DNA of 64,000 nucleotides, taken from the NCBI RefSeq assembly GCF_032268605.1, contig NZ_CP130318.1, positions 1,894,001 through 1,958,000 on the forward strand, written 5' to 3'. Position numbers and translations under genes: made by a program. This DNA comes from Paenibacillus aurantius. GTDB lineage: Bacteria > Bacillota > Bacilli > Paenibacillales > NBRC-103111. Under the pieces are notes generated by a model. That model saw nothing but the letters and a program-made list of their open reading frames with translations, was not told the DNA's origin and did not search any database. Below, one piece after another: positions 1-9,574 of this stretch; the first letter of the stretch is position 1; the number at the start of each line of letters is the position of its first letter.

Positions 1-2
1 TT

Positions 3-386
<384 letters not shown>

Positions 387-637
387 CGGGCGGTCGCGAT
401 GCCTCGAGCTGGGACAGGAAATCTATTGCCAAACAAGGAAAGCAAAGTCATATTCGCCAGCGTATGGCCTTTCGCTCCGCCGGCTGCTAACATGTCCGTC
501 AGATGCGTCTTGGTGCGGTCGGTCATGGTGGAGTGATTCACACCACCAAGCGAACCACGATATTTACGGAGCGATTATCACACTCATTCGCTATATTCCG
601 CGATGAACGGCAGCCATGATACGTTACACGGAAAGCA
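387..637. other. Gene-poor gap with a short possible relic ORF on the minus strand
   Basis: This stretch between paiA and lrgB has no convincing gene. On the minus strand one frame is open for roughly 60 codons and ends in a TAG near 381-383, with an internal ATG at 524-526 giving about 47 residues (containing LAAGGAKGHTLANM). It has protein-like composition but no ribosome binding site and no family that I recognise. It may be the tail of a decayed gene. No terminator with a T-run is obvious at the end of lrgB. Confidence 0.3.
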
Positions 638-1336
638 TCAGCGGAGGACATTCATCAGGAGGGGAAAGGTCAACGGGGCGAAAGCCAGACTGACGACCGC
701 CGCCGCAATCATGGACAGGCAGGACACCGTACCTTCCACAGGCCCGAACTCAAAGGCCTTCGAGGTGCCGCCTCCGTGTGCCCCCATCCCGAGCATGACA
801 CCTTTGGCGATGGGCGTTTGAATGGAAAGCAAGCGGATCAGCAAAGGACCGAGGAACATCCCGAGAATCGCCGTGACGATGACGCAAGCCGCCGTCAAGG
901 AGGCGATGCCCCCTATTTTCTCGGTTATGGCCATCGCAATCGGTGTCGTGACAGACCTTGGCGCCAAATTCGCCAGCATGGACAGCTCCAGACCGAACAA
1001 CCGGGCGATCAGGATGGAAGAGGCAAAAGCCAAAAGCGACCCGAGCATTACGCTGACGATAAGCTCGGCCGCATGCTTCCGCAGCAGGGGAAGATGCTTG
1101 TAGATCGGAATGGCGAAGGCGACGGTTGCGGGCTTCAACAAATCAAGCAGAACGTGCGTCCCGGAGGCATAGGCGTCGTAGGAGGTACGGGTGGCCAACA
1201 AGCAGCCGATGAGCACGACCGGACTGACGAGCAGGGGGGAGAAGACGAACCACTTCCACCGTCTATACATTTTCTTGGAAAGCAAATAGACTCCAACGGT
1301 CACAATCAAACTGAGGATGGGAATAAGGATGGTCAT
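638..1336 (-). CDS. lrgB: LrgB/CidB family antiholin-like membrane protein
   Basis: A 232-residue integral membrane protein of the LrgB/CidB family, which acts with LrgA in control of murein hydrolase activity or export of small metabolites such as pyruvate. Hydrophobic segments run through the whole protein, and the family's glycine-rich C-terminal stretch (GMGAHGGGTSKAFEFG) is present. The open frame extends far upstream, but the real start is the ATG at 1334-1336, which overlaps the stop of lrgA as ATGA, so the two are translationally coupled. Length fits the family (about 230 residues). Membrane role is known for the family; the exact substrate here is unknown. Confidence 0.9.
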   Translation of the reverse strand: MTILIPILSLIVTVGVYLLSKKMYRRWKWFVFSPLLVSPVVLIGCLLATRTSYDAYASGTHVLLDLLKPATVAFAIPIYKHLPLLRKHAAELIVSVMLGSLLAFASSILIARLFGLELSMLANLAPRSVTTPIAMAITEKIGGIASLTAACVIVTAILGMFLGPLLIRLLSIQTPIAKGVMLGMGAHGGGTSKAFEFGPVEGTVSCLSMIAAAVVSLAFAPLTFPLLMNVLR

Positions 1337-1701
1337 AAGTCCGTTTCTCTCCTTTTTTTGTTCATATAATCGACTAGCAGTCCGGAAACGGACATGACGA
1401 GTATGGTACTCAGGATAATCACGAGGGTGATCCGGAGGCCCTCGGCGGCGATCAGGTCCCCGTATTGCATGACTCCGACAGCGGCCGGAACGAAAAAAAT
1501 GAGCATCTCGGCGAGCAGGAAGGACGCGCCGCCTTCCACCCATTCTAGCCGGATTAGGCGGCATTGGAGGCTCAAGAATAACAAAAGCAACCCGATGATG
1601 CTGCCCGGAATGTTGACGCGGAACAGCTCCGCCAAGAGGTGACCGGCGAGTACGAACAAAGTGATCAAGCTGATCTGACAGGCGAGCTTCACGGCTTTCA
1701 T
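1333..1701 (-). CDS. lrgA: LrgA/CidA family holin-like protein
   Basis: A 122-residue, four-helix membrane protein of the CidA/LrgA holin-like family. It contains the family's NIPGSIIGLLLLF segment and a C-terminal charged tail (NKKRRETDL). The ATG at 1699-1701 is preceded by a strong AGGGGGG ribosome binding site. It is first in a two-gene minus-strand operon and overlaps lrgB by four bases. The -10-like TATAAT (1752-1757, minus strand) lies inside an inverted repeat CTAAAT-N8-ATTTAG (1748-1767). A TTGACA at 1768-1773 is only 10 bases from it, too close to serve as its -35. No LytR/LytS-type regulator is nearby. Confidence 0.9.
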   Translation of the reverse strand: MKAVKLACQISLITLFVLAGHLLAELFRVNIPGSIIGLLLLFLSLQCRLIRLEWVEGGASFLLAEMLIFFVPAAVGVMQYGDLIAAEGLRITLVIILSTILVMSVSGLLVDYMNKKRRETDL

Positions 1702-1904
1702 AATCGGATATAGCCCCCCTTTCTTGATCCCTTAATCTGCCTTTGAACTAAATTATAAAGCATTTAGTGTCAAGTTGGAGTGAGGTATTCCTATACAAAA
1801 TGGATCGAAACAGCTAAAACCTTATTTAATGTTAGGTATTATTACATATTTAATCGAATAATCGACTGAATCGCCTTAGTTAATCTATTCTGACTGGGTA
1901 TTTT
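1702..1904. other. AT-rich divergent intergenic region (lrgAB / YesN-like regulator)
   Basis: This holds the presumed lrgAB promoter on the minus strand and whatever drives the truncated regulator on the plus strand. No sequence resembling the missing first ~50 residues of a receiver domain is seen in any plus frame. An inverted repeat, CTAAAT-N8-ATTTAG, spans 1748-1767. Nothing else is recognisable. Confidence 0.4.
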
Positions 1905-3422
1905 GTGTTATGGTTGTGTCAGTATAGCTGCTTGGCTGGTATCGCAAAGGAAAGGGGACCGGAGCTTATCCTGAGTGAGATTCAGCTGCCCGGCGGCGGG
2001 GAGTCTGACTGGGTGAAGCTTCTTATAAGGGAGGAACATCCTCACAAAATAGCCTTTTGGAGTGAACGGGAGGATTTTCATACGGTTAGAGAGGCCATCC
2101 AGCTGGGAGCGGTGGATTACCTGCTTAAACCTGTCCAGCCTCAGCAGGTGGAGGATGTGGTGGTCCGAATGATCCGGGAATGGGAGCGGGAGAGCAAGGT
2201 TAGTTTGCAAATGTGGAGGAAAACCCAGCTGCAGCTTCAGCAGAAGTTCGTTAACCGCCTCGTTAAAGGCAAGAGCTTCTACAGCGACAAGACCTTCCTT
2301 GAAACGATTCGTCCCCTGCAGCTGGAGTGGATCCGCACGCTGCCCAGTGCCGTCATGGCCATTGAGCTGAGCGGCTACAAGAATGCCATTCAGGATTGGA
2401 AGGACCGGCAGCTGATCGAGTTCGCCATGGATAATGTGCTGAGCGAGTTAACCGAGCCTCTGGAGCATACGGTGCTGCTTCCGCAAGGCAGGAACCGGTG
2501 GATTCTTGTCGCCGGACTCCCGCAACAGATGTCGCAGGAAGGGGAAGAGCAGGCCCTGCACCATGTTCAAACCATTACGCAGAATTGGGTAGCCAGCATG
2601 GAACGGTATACCCACGGTCGGATCGCCATTGGCATCAGCAGGCTGGCCTCCCATTGGAGAGAATGGCCGCATCGGCTCACCCAGGCGATGGAAGCTTTGG
2701 CTTATCAGCGCTTTGTGGGCAATAAAGTTCTTCGTTACGATCGGACCGCTGCTATTCTGAGAACGAAGAAGGATGGCCATTCGGATCAAATGCGCTTATT
2801 GGACGAGCTCTTCGCCGGGAACAAAAAAGGGATCCGCGAGGTGCTGCAGCGGTTTCCCGCCTCCCTGCTGCCTCCTTCTCCAGATGCCGGGCTGCCCCTG
2901 GAAGCAAGAACCCTTGCGTGGATAAAGGACATTCATCGCTTTCTTGAACAATCCGGCGCGCTCCAGCATCCTGTTCTGGATGCCTCGAGGCTGGAGGAGC
3001 AGCTTGGAGAAACAGAAGGGGAAGGGCAGCTCCGCGAGCGGGTTGCCGCTCACTTCCTGCATTTGGGTGAACTCGTTAACCCGCAAACCGGAGACCTTAT
3101 GCAGAAGGCCATCGATTACATCGGCTCTCACCTGTCTCAGCGGGTCACGCTCGAAGAGGTGGCGGGCCATCTCTTTATCTCCCCGGTTTGGCTGAGCAAA
3201 CTATTCCGGAAGAAGGTAGGGGTATCGTTCCTCCAGTACGTGACCCAGCTGAAGATGGAGGAGGCCAAATTGCTCTTAAGGCACAGTAAAATGAGCGTGC
3301 AGCACCTGTCCTGGAAGCTCGGCTACCAGGATGCGGTGTATTTTTCCAAACTCTTCAAACGGTTTACCGGGATGACCCCGACGAATTACCGGAAACGAAT
3401 GGAAGGGGGGCAGGACAAATAA
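1905..3422 (+). CDS. YesN-like AraC-family response regulator with truncated, degenerate receiver
   Basis: The C-terminal ~100 residues (about 405-505) are a classic AraC/XylS double helix-turn-helix, ending in FSKLFKRFTGMTPTNYRKRM. The middle is the poorly conserved linker typical of YesN-type regulators. The N-terminus is odd. A normal receiver starts with a LIVDDE strand, but this frame begins about 50 residues too late, at a GTG (1905) without a good ribosome binding site. At the phosphorylation position it has glutamate (SEIQLP, E25) instead of the usual SDIRMP aspartate. The distal lysine is kept (LLKPVQ, K75). No YesM kinase is adjacent. It may act without phosphorylation or be decaying. 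The start is uncertain (TTG 1914 is possible). A terminator follows, so it is transcribed apart from the transporter operon. Confidence 0.75.
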   Translation: MLWLCQYSCLAGIAKERGPELILSEIQLPGGGESDWVKLLIREEHPHKIAFWSEREDFHTVREAIQLGAVDYLLKPVQPQQVEDVVVRMIREWERESKVSLQMWRKTQLQLQQKFVNRLVKGKSFYSDKTFLETIRPLQLEWIRTLPSAVMAIELSGYKNAIQDWKDRQLIEFAMDNVLSELTEPLEHTVLLPQGRNRWILVAGLPQQMSQEGEEQALHHVQTITQNWVASMERYTHGRIAIGISRLASHWREWPHRLTQAMEALAYQRFVGNKVLRYDRTAAILRTKKDGHSDQMRLLDELFAGNKKGIREVLQRFPASLLPPSPDAGLPLEARTLAWIKDIHRFLEQSGALQHPVLDASRLEEQLGETEGEGQLRERVAAHFLHLGELVNPQTGDLMQKAIDYIGSHLSQRVTLEEVAGHLFISPVWLSKLFRKKVGVSFLQYVTQLKMEEAKLLLRHSKMSVQHLSWKLGYQDAVYFSKLFKRFTGMTPTNYRKRMEGGQDK

Positions 3423-3448
3423 AACTTCCCGGTAGGGGGATGGAGGAG

Positions 3449-3479
3449 AAGGGGCCGCGGAATCGCGGTTCTTTTTTTA
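3449..3479 (+). terminator. Rho-independent terminator after the YesN-like regulator
   Basis: The inverted repeat CCGCG-GAAT-CGCGG, extended by G-T pairs, is followed by seven T residues (3472-3478). It separates the AraC regulator from the ten-gene transporter operon. Confidence 0.75.
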
Positions 3480-3484
3480 TTTCC

Positions 3485-3501
3485 TTCACACCATCTTCAC
3501 A
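3485..3501 (+). promoter_or_regulatory. TTCACA direct repeat, candidate OmpR/PhoB-type regulator site
   Basis: TTCACA occurs at 3485-3490 and 3496-3501, inside a longer repeat CTTCACACC at 3484 and 3495, with an 11-base period. Tandem hexamers at 11-base spacing are the usual binding geometry of OmpR/PhoB-family regulators, and the operon downstream ends with just such a regulator (15934-16638). The second copy sits where a -35 box could be; the -10 (TAGTAA, 3519-3524) is poor, as expected for an activated promoter. The binding role is inferred. A weak cre-like match lies just downstream at 3521-3534. Confidence 0.4.
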
Positions 3502-3562
3502 CCGGTCCTTTAGGCTGTTAGTAAAGCGTTTCCAATCCAACTGGAACGGGGGATTAGCTAAA

Positions 3563-4681
3563 GTGTCGCGTATCCTGTTCAATCACGTTTACAAGCAGTA
3601 TGGCAAAGACCATTTGCCCGTGGTCAAGGATTTCGATCTGGAGATTCGGGAAGGGGAATTCATGGTATTCGTCGGCCCTTCCGGCTGCGGGAAGTCGACT
3701 ACCCTGCGGATGGTGGCGGGACTCGAGGATATCTCCAAAGGAGAAATATATATCGGAGACCAGCTCATTAACGACCTGCCTCCTAAAGACCGTGACATTG
3801 CCATGGTGTTTCAAAATTATGCCCTGTACCCCAACATGTCCGTCTATGAGAATATCGCTTTCGGCCTCCGGCTGCGCAAGCTCCCCAAGCACGAAATTGA
3901 TCTGAATGTCAAAAGAGCCGCCCGCGTGCTGGAGATCGAATCCTTTCTCGATCGGAAGCCGAAGCAGCTTTCCGGAGGCCAGCGCCAGCGGGTGGCGTTG
4001 GGACGCGCCATTGTCCGGCAACCGCAGGTGTTCCTGCTCGACGAACCGCTGTCCAACCTCGATGCGAAGCTTCGGGTGCAGATGAGAACCGAAATCATCA
4101 AGCTCCATAAACAGCTTGGCGTCACCACCATCTATGTTACGCACGATCAAACGGAAGCGATGACGATGGGCAGCCGGATCGTCGTCATGAAGGACGGAAT
4201 TATCCAGCAGGTCGATACTCCCGAGCAAATTTATAACAACCCCGCCAATACGTTTGTGGCCGGCTTCGTCGGATCTCCCCCTATGAACTTCATCGAAGGA
4301 AGACTTTTGGAAGAGCAAGGGCGGCTGGAATTTCATACGAACCGGTTTGCGTTGGAGATTCCGCCGGGCAAGGCGTCTGCTTTGAGGGAGAGTCGGCTCG
4401 AAAACCGGCTTGTCACCCTTGGCATCCGTCCCGAGAACATCAGTGTGGAGCCTATTATGTTCGAAGCCTTTCCCCGCGCCGTTATTCCCGGTCTTCATCT
4501 TCTGAGCGAATTGATGGGGGCGGATCGTTACCTACTCCTTGATGTCGGAGGGAAAACCAACCTGACGGTTCGGACCAATCCCCGCTATACGTACGAAGAG
4601 GATACTAAGCTGGAGGTAGCCGTGGATATGAACCGCACGTTGTTCTTTGACTGCGACTCCGGGGAGCGGCTTATCGATTAA
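3563..4681 (+). CDS. MalK/MsmX-type sugar ABC transporter ATPase
   Basis: A 372-residue ATP-binding subunit of a CUT1 carbohydrate importer. Walker A GPSGCGKST is at 38-46, the signature LSGGQ at 136-140 with Walker B LLDEP shortly after, the switch histidine is in YVTHDQ, and a TOBE regulatory domain fills the last ~120 residues. The GTG at 3563 is chosen because GGGGGA lies ten bases upstream and family similarity starts right there; the open frame upstream reads through the terminator. The stop overlaps the next possible start as TAATG. MalK-like ATPases often serve several importers, and this one is the only ATPase in the window, so it could energise both permease pairs downstream and the importer at 36-41 kb. 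Confidence 0.92.
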   Translation: MSRILFNHVYKQYGKDHLPVVKDFDLEIREGEFMVFVGPSGCGKSTTLRMVAGLEDISKGEIYIGDQLINDLPPKDRDIAMVFQNYALYPNMSVYENIAFGLRLRKLPKHEIDLNVKRAARVLEIESFLDRKPKQLSGGQRQRVALGRAIVRQPQVFLLDEPLSNLDAKLRVQMRTEIIKLHKQLGVTTIYVTHDQTEAMTMGSRIVVMKDGIIQQVDTPEQIYNNPANTFVAGFVGSPPMNFIEGRLLEEQGRLEFHTNRFALEIPPGKASALRESRLENRLVTLGIRPENISVEPIMFEAFPRAVIPGLHLLSELMGADRYLLLDVGGKTNLTVRTNPRYTYEEDTKLEVAVDMNRTLFFDCDSGERLID

Positions 4682-4713
4682 TGCCCGATAGCGGGGAAAG
4701 GAATGACGAAGGG

Positions 4714-7686
4714 ATGAAACAAAAGCGACGCCTGCTGAGCTGGGTTCATGCCGTACTGGCCTTGGCCGTGCTGGCTGGACCGGGCCTGGTGCCGCAGGAG
4801 GGACAGGCAGAGGAAGCCGCCGGCCGTACGGCTCCGATCAAAGCGGCCCCGCCCGGGAGAGACACCTTGACGAGCGAGCTGGGGCCCTTCTATCAGGAAG
4901 TGGCGGAGGAATGGAAGCAGAAAGGCTATAAGCCGGCTTCGCAAACGATCACCCTGCCGGGATCCGCCATCGCGGCTCAATCCGACCCTGCTCTTACTGA
5001 AGGCGGATCTTATGAAGGAAAGAACAATGTTCTGCTGTGGAAAAGCGGCCGGGACAACTGGATTGAATACACCGTGGACATACCGGAAGACGGCCTATAC
5101 GAAATCGCCCTGACTTATCACACCTATTCGGATCCCGCCGGTTCCACGGTGAGAAGACCGGTTAACCTATCTCTTCAGATGGACGGCGTTTTCCCTTACC
5201 GGGAAGCCCGGGCCGTCTCCCTGCGGCGCCAATTCAAGGATAATCTGCCGGTCAAGCGTGACGAGTTCGGGGACGACATCCGCCCGCGGCCCGTGGAAAT
5301 AAAGGAATGGATCAACCAAACACTGACCGATTCCGCGGGCGGCTACCCGCAGCCCTTCCAGTGGTTTTTGACCAAAGGCAAACACACGCTTCGGTTTACA
5401 GGGTCCGATCCGGTCGTCATCGGGTCGGTTGCCGTCCAGCCTCCCGTTTCGATCCCGAGCTATCCAACCGTATCCAAGGAATACCCCGCCGGTCAACCCA
5501 AGAACAGTCAGGTGGTGACCATACAGGCGGAGGAAATGGCTTGGAAGAATGATGTGGCGATTCAGCTCACCCCGGATCATGATCCGCTGTCGGTGCCTTA
5601 CGCAGACGGGTATGACCGTTTCAATTCCCTGGGAGGAGAACGCTGGCAGACCGGCGGGCAGCAGGCGGGTTGGACGTTTGAGGTGCCTGAGAGCGGCCGG
5701 TATCGAATCGCCATGCGCTCCATGCAGAGCTATGTCTCCAATATGTCCGTATTCCGGACCATAGAGATTGACGGCAAGGTACCCTTTAGCGAGCTGCTGG
5801 CATACCGGTTTCCTTATTCCCCCAAGTGGCAGGGAACTATCTTGGGCACGGAGTCGGCGGAGCCCTTTGAATTTTACTTTGAGAAAGGCAAGCATACGAT
5901 CAGCATGACGGCGACGGTGGCGCCTTTTCAAAGTGTGATTATTCAAGGAAACCGTGCGGTTGAAGCCCTTAGGCAGGCGGATCAAGACATCCGCGGGATG
6001 ACCGGAGGGGAAGTCGATACCAACCGCACCTGGAAGGTTACTCAGGATTTTCCCGATCTTCCCAAGCGTCTGGAAACAGCCAAAGCGGAGCTGGAGAAAA
6101 TGGCGGACGGCATGCTGAAGGCCAACCACCGCCGTGACAATACGCTGCAAACGATGGAAACGGCCATTCAGGATTTGAAGGACTACCTGAAGAACCCGAA
6201 TGACATTCCCTACCATATGGAGGATATCTCCAATATGATCGAGAAGGTGGGCAGCCTTCAGGAGATCCTCGTCAAAACGCCGCTCAAGCTGGATCAGCTT
6301 TACTTTATTCCGGCGGGAGCGGAGCTGCCTGCCATGGAAGCCGGTTTCTGGCAGAAGATTAACGGATCCTTCCGTAACTTCCTGTACTCTTTTACGCGCA
6401 AGAGGGATGCGGCCAAGGTGGACGAGGATGTTTTGAACGTTTGGGTCAACCGCGGGCGGGATTATGTCAATCTTCTGCAGGAGCTCGCCAACGAATCGTT
6501 TACACCGGAATATGGGATCAAGGTCAAGGTTAATCTTCTCCAGAACGAGAATCTGCTTGTCCTGGCGAATGCCGCCGGGCTTTCCCCGGACGTCGCATTG
6601 GGCCAGCCGCAGGACAAATCAACCGACTTTGCCATGAGGAATGCCCTTTACGATCTCAGCCAATACCCCGATTTCCAGGAAGTGACGAAGACGTTCGCAC
6701 CGGGGGCGCTGCTGCCGTTCTATTATAACGGCGGGTACTATGCCCTGCCGGAAACCCAGTCCTTCAAGGTGCTGTTCTACCGCAAAGACATTCTGAACCG
6801 CCTCGGCTTGCAGGTGCCGGACACGTGGGGCGACGTCTATGACATGCTGCCGAGCCTCCAGCAGAACGGCTACAACTTCTATGTGCCTTCCGGTGACTTC
6901 CTGACCTTCTTCTATCAGAACGGGGCGGAATTCTTTACCGGCGACGGCATGAAGACCAACTTGAATACACCGGCAGCCTTTAAGGGATTCAAGCAGTGGA
7001 CGGACTTGTTCAATATCTATGATTTGGAGAAGTCCGTGCCCAGCTTCTATCAGCATTTCCGCAAAGGGGATTTCCCCATCGGAGTAGCGGATTACAACAC
7101 GTATGTGACGCTTTCCGTGGCGGCTCCGGAGCTAACCGGCTGGTGGGGAATTGCTCCTATACCTGGAGTCAAGCAGGCGGATGGGACGGTAGCCCGCTGG
7201 GCCGCCGGAGGGCAGACGACCGGGTTTATTTACAAGAATACGAAGCATCCGAAAGAATCGTGGGAGTTTCTGAAGTGGCTTGTGTCCGCCGAAACCCAGG
7301 AGCGGTACGGCTCGGACCTCGAATCATTCAACGGCATCCAGTTCCGCTGGAATACCGCTAATATCGAAGCGTTCACGAAGCTGCCGTGGCCGAAGGAAGA
7401 TCTGAAGGTTATTCTCGAGCAGTGGCGCTGGTACAAGGAAGTTCCCAACCTTCCAGGCTCCTACTTCCTCACCCGGGAGCTGACGAATGCCTGGAACCGG
7501 ACGGTGGTGGACGGAATGAATGACCGGGAATCGCTTGAAGAAGCGATCGTCAATACGGACCGTGAAATGATGAGGAAGGAACAGGAATTCGGCTTTGTCG
7601 ATGCCGAAGGCAAGGTTCTGCATACGCTGGATCTGCCGGTCGTCAAGACCCCATGGGAAGGAGTGGACCGTTATGTCTTCCAATAA
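4714..7686 (+). CDS. Large extracellular solute-binding protein with N-terminal carbohydrate-binding-like modules
   Basis: About 990 residues, twice a normal binding protein. After a signal peptide (MKQKRRLL then a hydrophobic stretch) there are two beta-rich modules at about 75-255 and 265-430. Both carry [16 protein letters not shown]-like and [14 protein letters not shown]-like strands and a KGKHT(L/I) motif, as in CBM6/CBM35-like sandwiches. An alpha-helical linker follows (430-560). The last ~420 residues are a family 1 sugar-binding protein ([16 protein letters not shown], then [10 protein letters not shown]). No lipobox is evident. A start at 4681, overlapping the malK stop, is also possible; 4714 gives the better signal peptide. 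It probably captures a polymeric or surface-bound glycan for the permeases that follow. Confidence 0.85.
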   Translation: MKQKRRLLSWVHAVLALAVLAGPGLVPQEGQAEEAAGRTAPIKAAPPGRDTLTSELGPFYQEVAEEWKQKGYKPASQTITLPGSAIAAQSDPALTEGGSYEGKNNVLLWKSGRDNWIEYTVDIPEDGLYEIALTYHTYSDPAGSTVRRPVNLSLQMDGVFPYREARAVSLRRQFKDNLPVKRDEFGDDIRPRPVEIKEWINQTLTDSAGGYPQPFQWFLTKGKHTLRFTGSDPVVIGSVAVQPPVSIPSYPTVSKEYPAGQPKNSQVVTIQAEEMAWKNDVAIQLTPDHDPLSVPYADGYDRFNSLGGERWQTGGQQAGWTFEVPESGRYRIAMRSMQSYVSNMSVFRTIEIDGKVPFSELLAYRFPYSPKWQGTILGTESAEPFEFYFEKGKHTISMTATVAPFQSVIIQGNRAVEALRQADQDIRGMTGGEVDTNRTWKVTQDFPDLPKRLETAKAELEKMADGMLKANHRRDNTLQTMETAIQDLKDYLKNPNDIPYHMEDISNMIEKVGSLQEILVKTPLKLDQLYFIPAGAELPAMEAGFWQKINGSFRNFLYSFTRKRDAAKVDEDVLNVWVNRGRDYVNLLQELANESFTPEYGIKVKVNLLQNENLLVLANAAGLSPDVALGQPQDKSTDFAMRNALYDLSQYPDFQEVTKTFAPGALLPFYYNGGYYALPETQSFKVLFYRKDILNRLGLQVPDTWGDVYDMLPSLQQNGYNFYVPSGDFLTFFYQNGAEFFTGDGMKTNLNTPAAFKGFKQWTDLFNIYDLEKSVPSFYQHFRKGDFPIGVADYNTYVTLSVAAPELTGWWGIAPIPGVKQADGTVARWAAGGQTTGFIYKNTKHPKESWEFLKWLVSAETQERYGSDLESFNGIQFRWNTANIEAFTKLPWPKEDLKVILEQWRWYKEVPNLPGSYFLTRELTNAWNRTVVDGMNDRESLEEAIVNTDREMMRKEQEFGFVDAEGKVLHTLDLPVVKTPWEGVDRYVFQ

Positions 7687-8650
7687 TCCGGTATGGCCCT
7701 CTGCGGTTATTAAACGGACGGGGCGGAAACCGCTGCTCCGGATGAGGACGCTGGCGGGGAAAATTTGGAAGAATCGGCTTTCCTATGCCTTTATCGCTCC
7801 CTTTGTCCTCTTGTTTACGGCCTTCATCCTTGTTCCCGTCCTTGTGGCGATTTCGCTCAGCTTCACCTACTACAACGCGATCGAGAAGCCGCATTTCATC
7901 GGCTGGAAGAACTTTGAGTATTTGCTTTCCCAGGATATTGTCTTTCTGAAGTATGCTCTTCCCAATACCATCAAGTTCGCTATTATCGTGGGGCCGGGAG
8001 GGTATATAGCGGCTTTCCTGCTGGCGTGGCTGATCTCTCATCTGCCCAATTACTCCCGCCCCTGGTACGCCCTTGCCATGTATACCCCCTCGCTGACGTC
8101 CGGTATTGCGATGGGAATCATCTGGCTGCCCCTTCTTAATGGAGACCGGATAGGGTATTTGAACAGCTTTCTCCTGAAATGGGGCCTCATCGAGAAGCCG
8201 ATTCAGTGGGTCCTGGATAAAGCCTATCTGATGAATTCGATGATAGCGGTTACGCTTTGGTCCAGCATGGGGGTCGGCTTCCTGGCGATGCTCGCCGGTC
8301 TGCTTGGGGTAAACCGAGAATTGTACGAAGCCGCCAAAATCGACGGCATCAAGAGCCGTCTGCAGGAAATCTGGTACATTACCATCCCCTCGATGAAGCC
8401 GCAGATGCTGTTCGGAGCGGTCATGGCCATTGTCGGTACCTTCAAGGCGGGTGCGATCGGAACGGAGCTATCCGGCCAATTCCCGACTCCGCAGTACGCG
8501 GGAACGTTAATTATCAGCCATATTGATGATTATGGCGCGGTTCGGTTCGAGATGGGCTATGCGGCGTCGATCTCGGTTTTTTTGCTAATCATGATGTATG
8601 TGTCCAACCGGCTGGGGTTCCGGCTGTTCGGCACCAAAGGGGATGAATAA
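7673..8650 (+). CDS. Sugar ABC transporter permease, MalF/UgpA type
   Basis: A 325-residue inner-membrane permease with six predicted helices and the cytoplasmic EAA loop that docks the ATPase ([17 protein letters not shown]). The open frame begins earlier inside the binding-protein gene, but the ATG at 7673 has GGAAGGAG upstream and gives a normal N-terminus; it overlaps the preceding gene by 14 bases. Together with the next gene it forms the first permease pair, supplied by the large binding protein and the MalK-type ATPase. The substrate is unknown. Confidence 0.9.
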   Translation: MSSNNPVWPSAVIKRTGRKPLLRMRTLAGKIWKNRLSYAFIAPFVLLFTAFILVPVLVAISLSFTYYNAIEKPHFIGWKNFEYLLSQDIVFLKYALPNTIKFAIIVGPGGYIAAFLLAWLISHLPNYSRPWYALAMYTPSLTSGIAMGIIWLPLLNGDRIGYLNSFLLKWGLIEKPIQWVLDKAYLMNSMIAVTLWSSMGVGFLAMLAGLLGVNRELYEAAKIDGIKSRLQEIWYITIPSMKPQMLFGAVMAIVGTFKAGAIGTELSGQFPTPQYAGTLIISHIDDYGAVRFEMGYAASISVFLLIMMYVSNRLGFRLFGTKGDE

Positions 8651-9559
8651 ATGATCCTGTCCGTCCTTATAGGGAAAGCCTGGAATAAGCTTCCGTTCCG
8701 CCGCAGGAGCCGTCTTAATGGAACGGACGGCTTTCAGTGGGTGCTTTATGTCCTGCTGACGCTGGCTTCCCTTTTTATGCTGCTGCCGCTTTTCTATATT
8801 TTCAATCATTCGCTGAAGCCGTACAACGAGCTGTTCGTTTATCCGCCGAACGTTTTCGTCCGCAAGCCCACCCTGCAAAATTTCGTCGAATTGTTTGCCG
8901 TGACCGGATCGTCGGTTGTCCCGGTCTCGCGTTACTTCTTTAACAGCGTTGTGGTGTCCGTCATGGTTGTAGTGGGAACGATCGTGGTCAGTGCTTTATG
9001 CGCCTATCCCATTTCCAAGCACCGGTTTCCGGGACAAAGGACGCTGTTCGCGGTCATTCTGCTTTCGCTTATGTATGCCCCGGAAACCGTCGCCATTCCG
9101 CGGTATTTGGTTATGGTCAACCTTCACATGATCAATACGTATTGGGCGCATGTTCTGCCTAACCTTGCGGCTCCCGTCGGCGTCTTTCTCATGAAGCAGT
9201 TCATCGATCAGGTGCCGAACGAGCTGCTGGAGGCTGCGAAGATCGACGGGGCCAAGGAATGGCAAATCTTCCTGCGCGTCGTCATCCCGATCTGCATGCC
9301 GGCCGTGGCCACCATTTCCATCCTTGCCTTTCAGGGGATTTGGAGCAGTACGGAGGCATCGGCCTTGTTCATGCAGGAGGAAACCATGAAGACCTTCCCT
9401 TTCTTTCTGACAACCCTGACGAACGGGTTGGCCAACAGCGTCGCGAGACAGGGGGCGGCCGCAGCGGCGGCGCTCATCATGTTCCTGCCGAACTTCATAA
9501 TATTCCTGTTTTTCCAGCGTAAGGTCATTACGACGATGGCACATTCCGGAATCAAATAA
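8651..9559 (+). CDS. Sugar ABC transporter permease, MalG/UgpE type
   Basis: A 302-residue permease whose ATG directly abuts the preceding TAA, so translation is coupled. It has six hydrophobic segments and the EAA loop LEAAKIDGAKEWQIFLRVVIP. The C-terminal FFQRKVITTMAHSGIK ending is typical of MalG-type subunits. It is the second half of the first permease pair in the operon. Confidence 0.9.
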   Translation: MILSVLIGKAWNKLPFRRRSRLNGTDGFQWVLYVLLTLASLFMLLPLFYIFNHSLKPYNELFVYPPNVFVRKPTLQNFVELFAVTGSSVVPVSRYFFNSVVVSVMVVVGTIVVSALCAYPISKHRFPGQRTLFAVILLSLMYAPETVAIPRYLVMVNLHMINTYWAHVLPNLAAPVGVFLMKQFIDQVPNELLEAAKIDGAKEWQIFLRVVIPICMPAVATISILAFQGIWSSTEASALFMQEETMKTFPFFLTTLTNGLANSVARQGAAAAAALIMFLPNFIIFLFFQRKVITTMAHSGIK

Positions 9560-9574
9560 GACAGGAAGGAGGCA

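Noticed and set aside
776-1369. A 197-codon plus-strand frame across lrgB
   Set aside because: Low-complexity, charged composition and no homology; the minus strand encodes LrgB with intact family motifs.
1752-1773. TTGACA and TATAAT before lrgA (minus strand) as a standard promoter
   Set aside because: The two hexamers are only 10 bases apart, too close for a sigma-A promoter; at most the TATAAT acts alone with another -35.
3440-3562. N-terminal extension of the MalK-type ATPase from the ATG at 3440
   Set aside because: The extension would read through the terminator and the TTCACA repeats, has no family similarity, and a good ribosome binding site serves the GTG at 3563.
3554-4498. A 314-codon minus-strand frame opposite the MalK-type ATPase
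   Set aside because: The plus strand encodes an unmistakable ABC ATPase; the antisense frame has no motif and no start signal.
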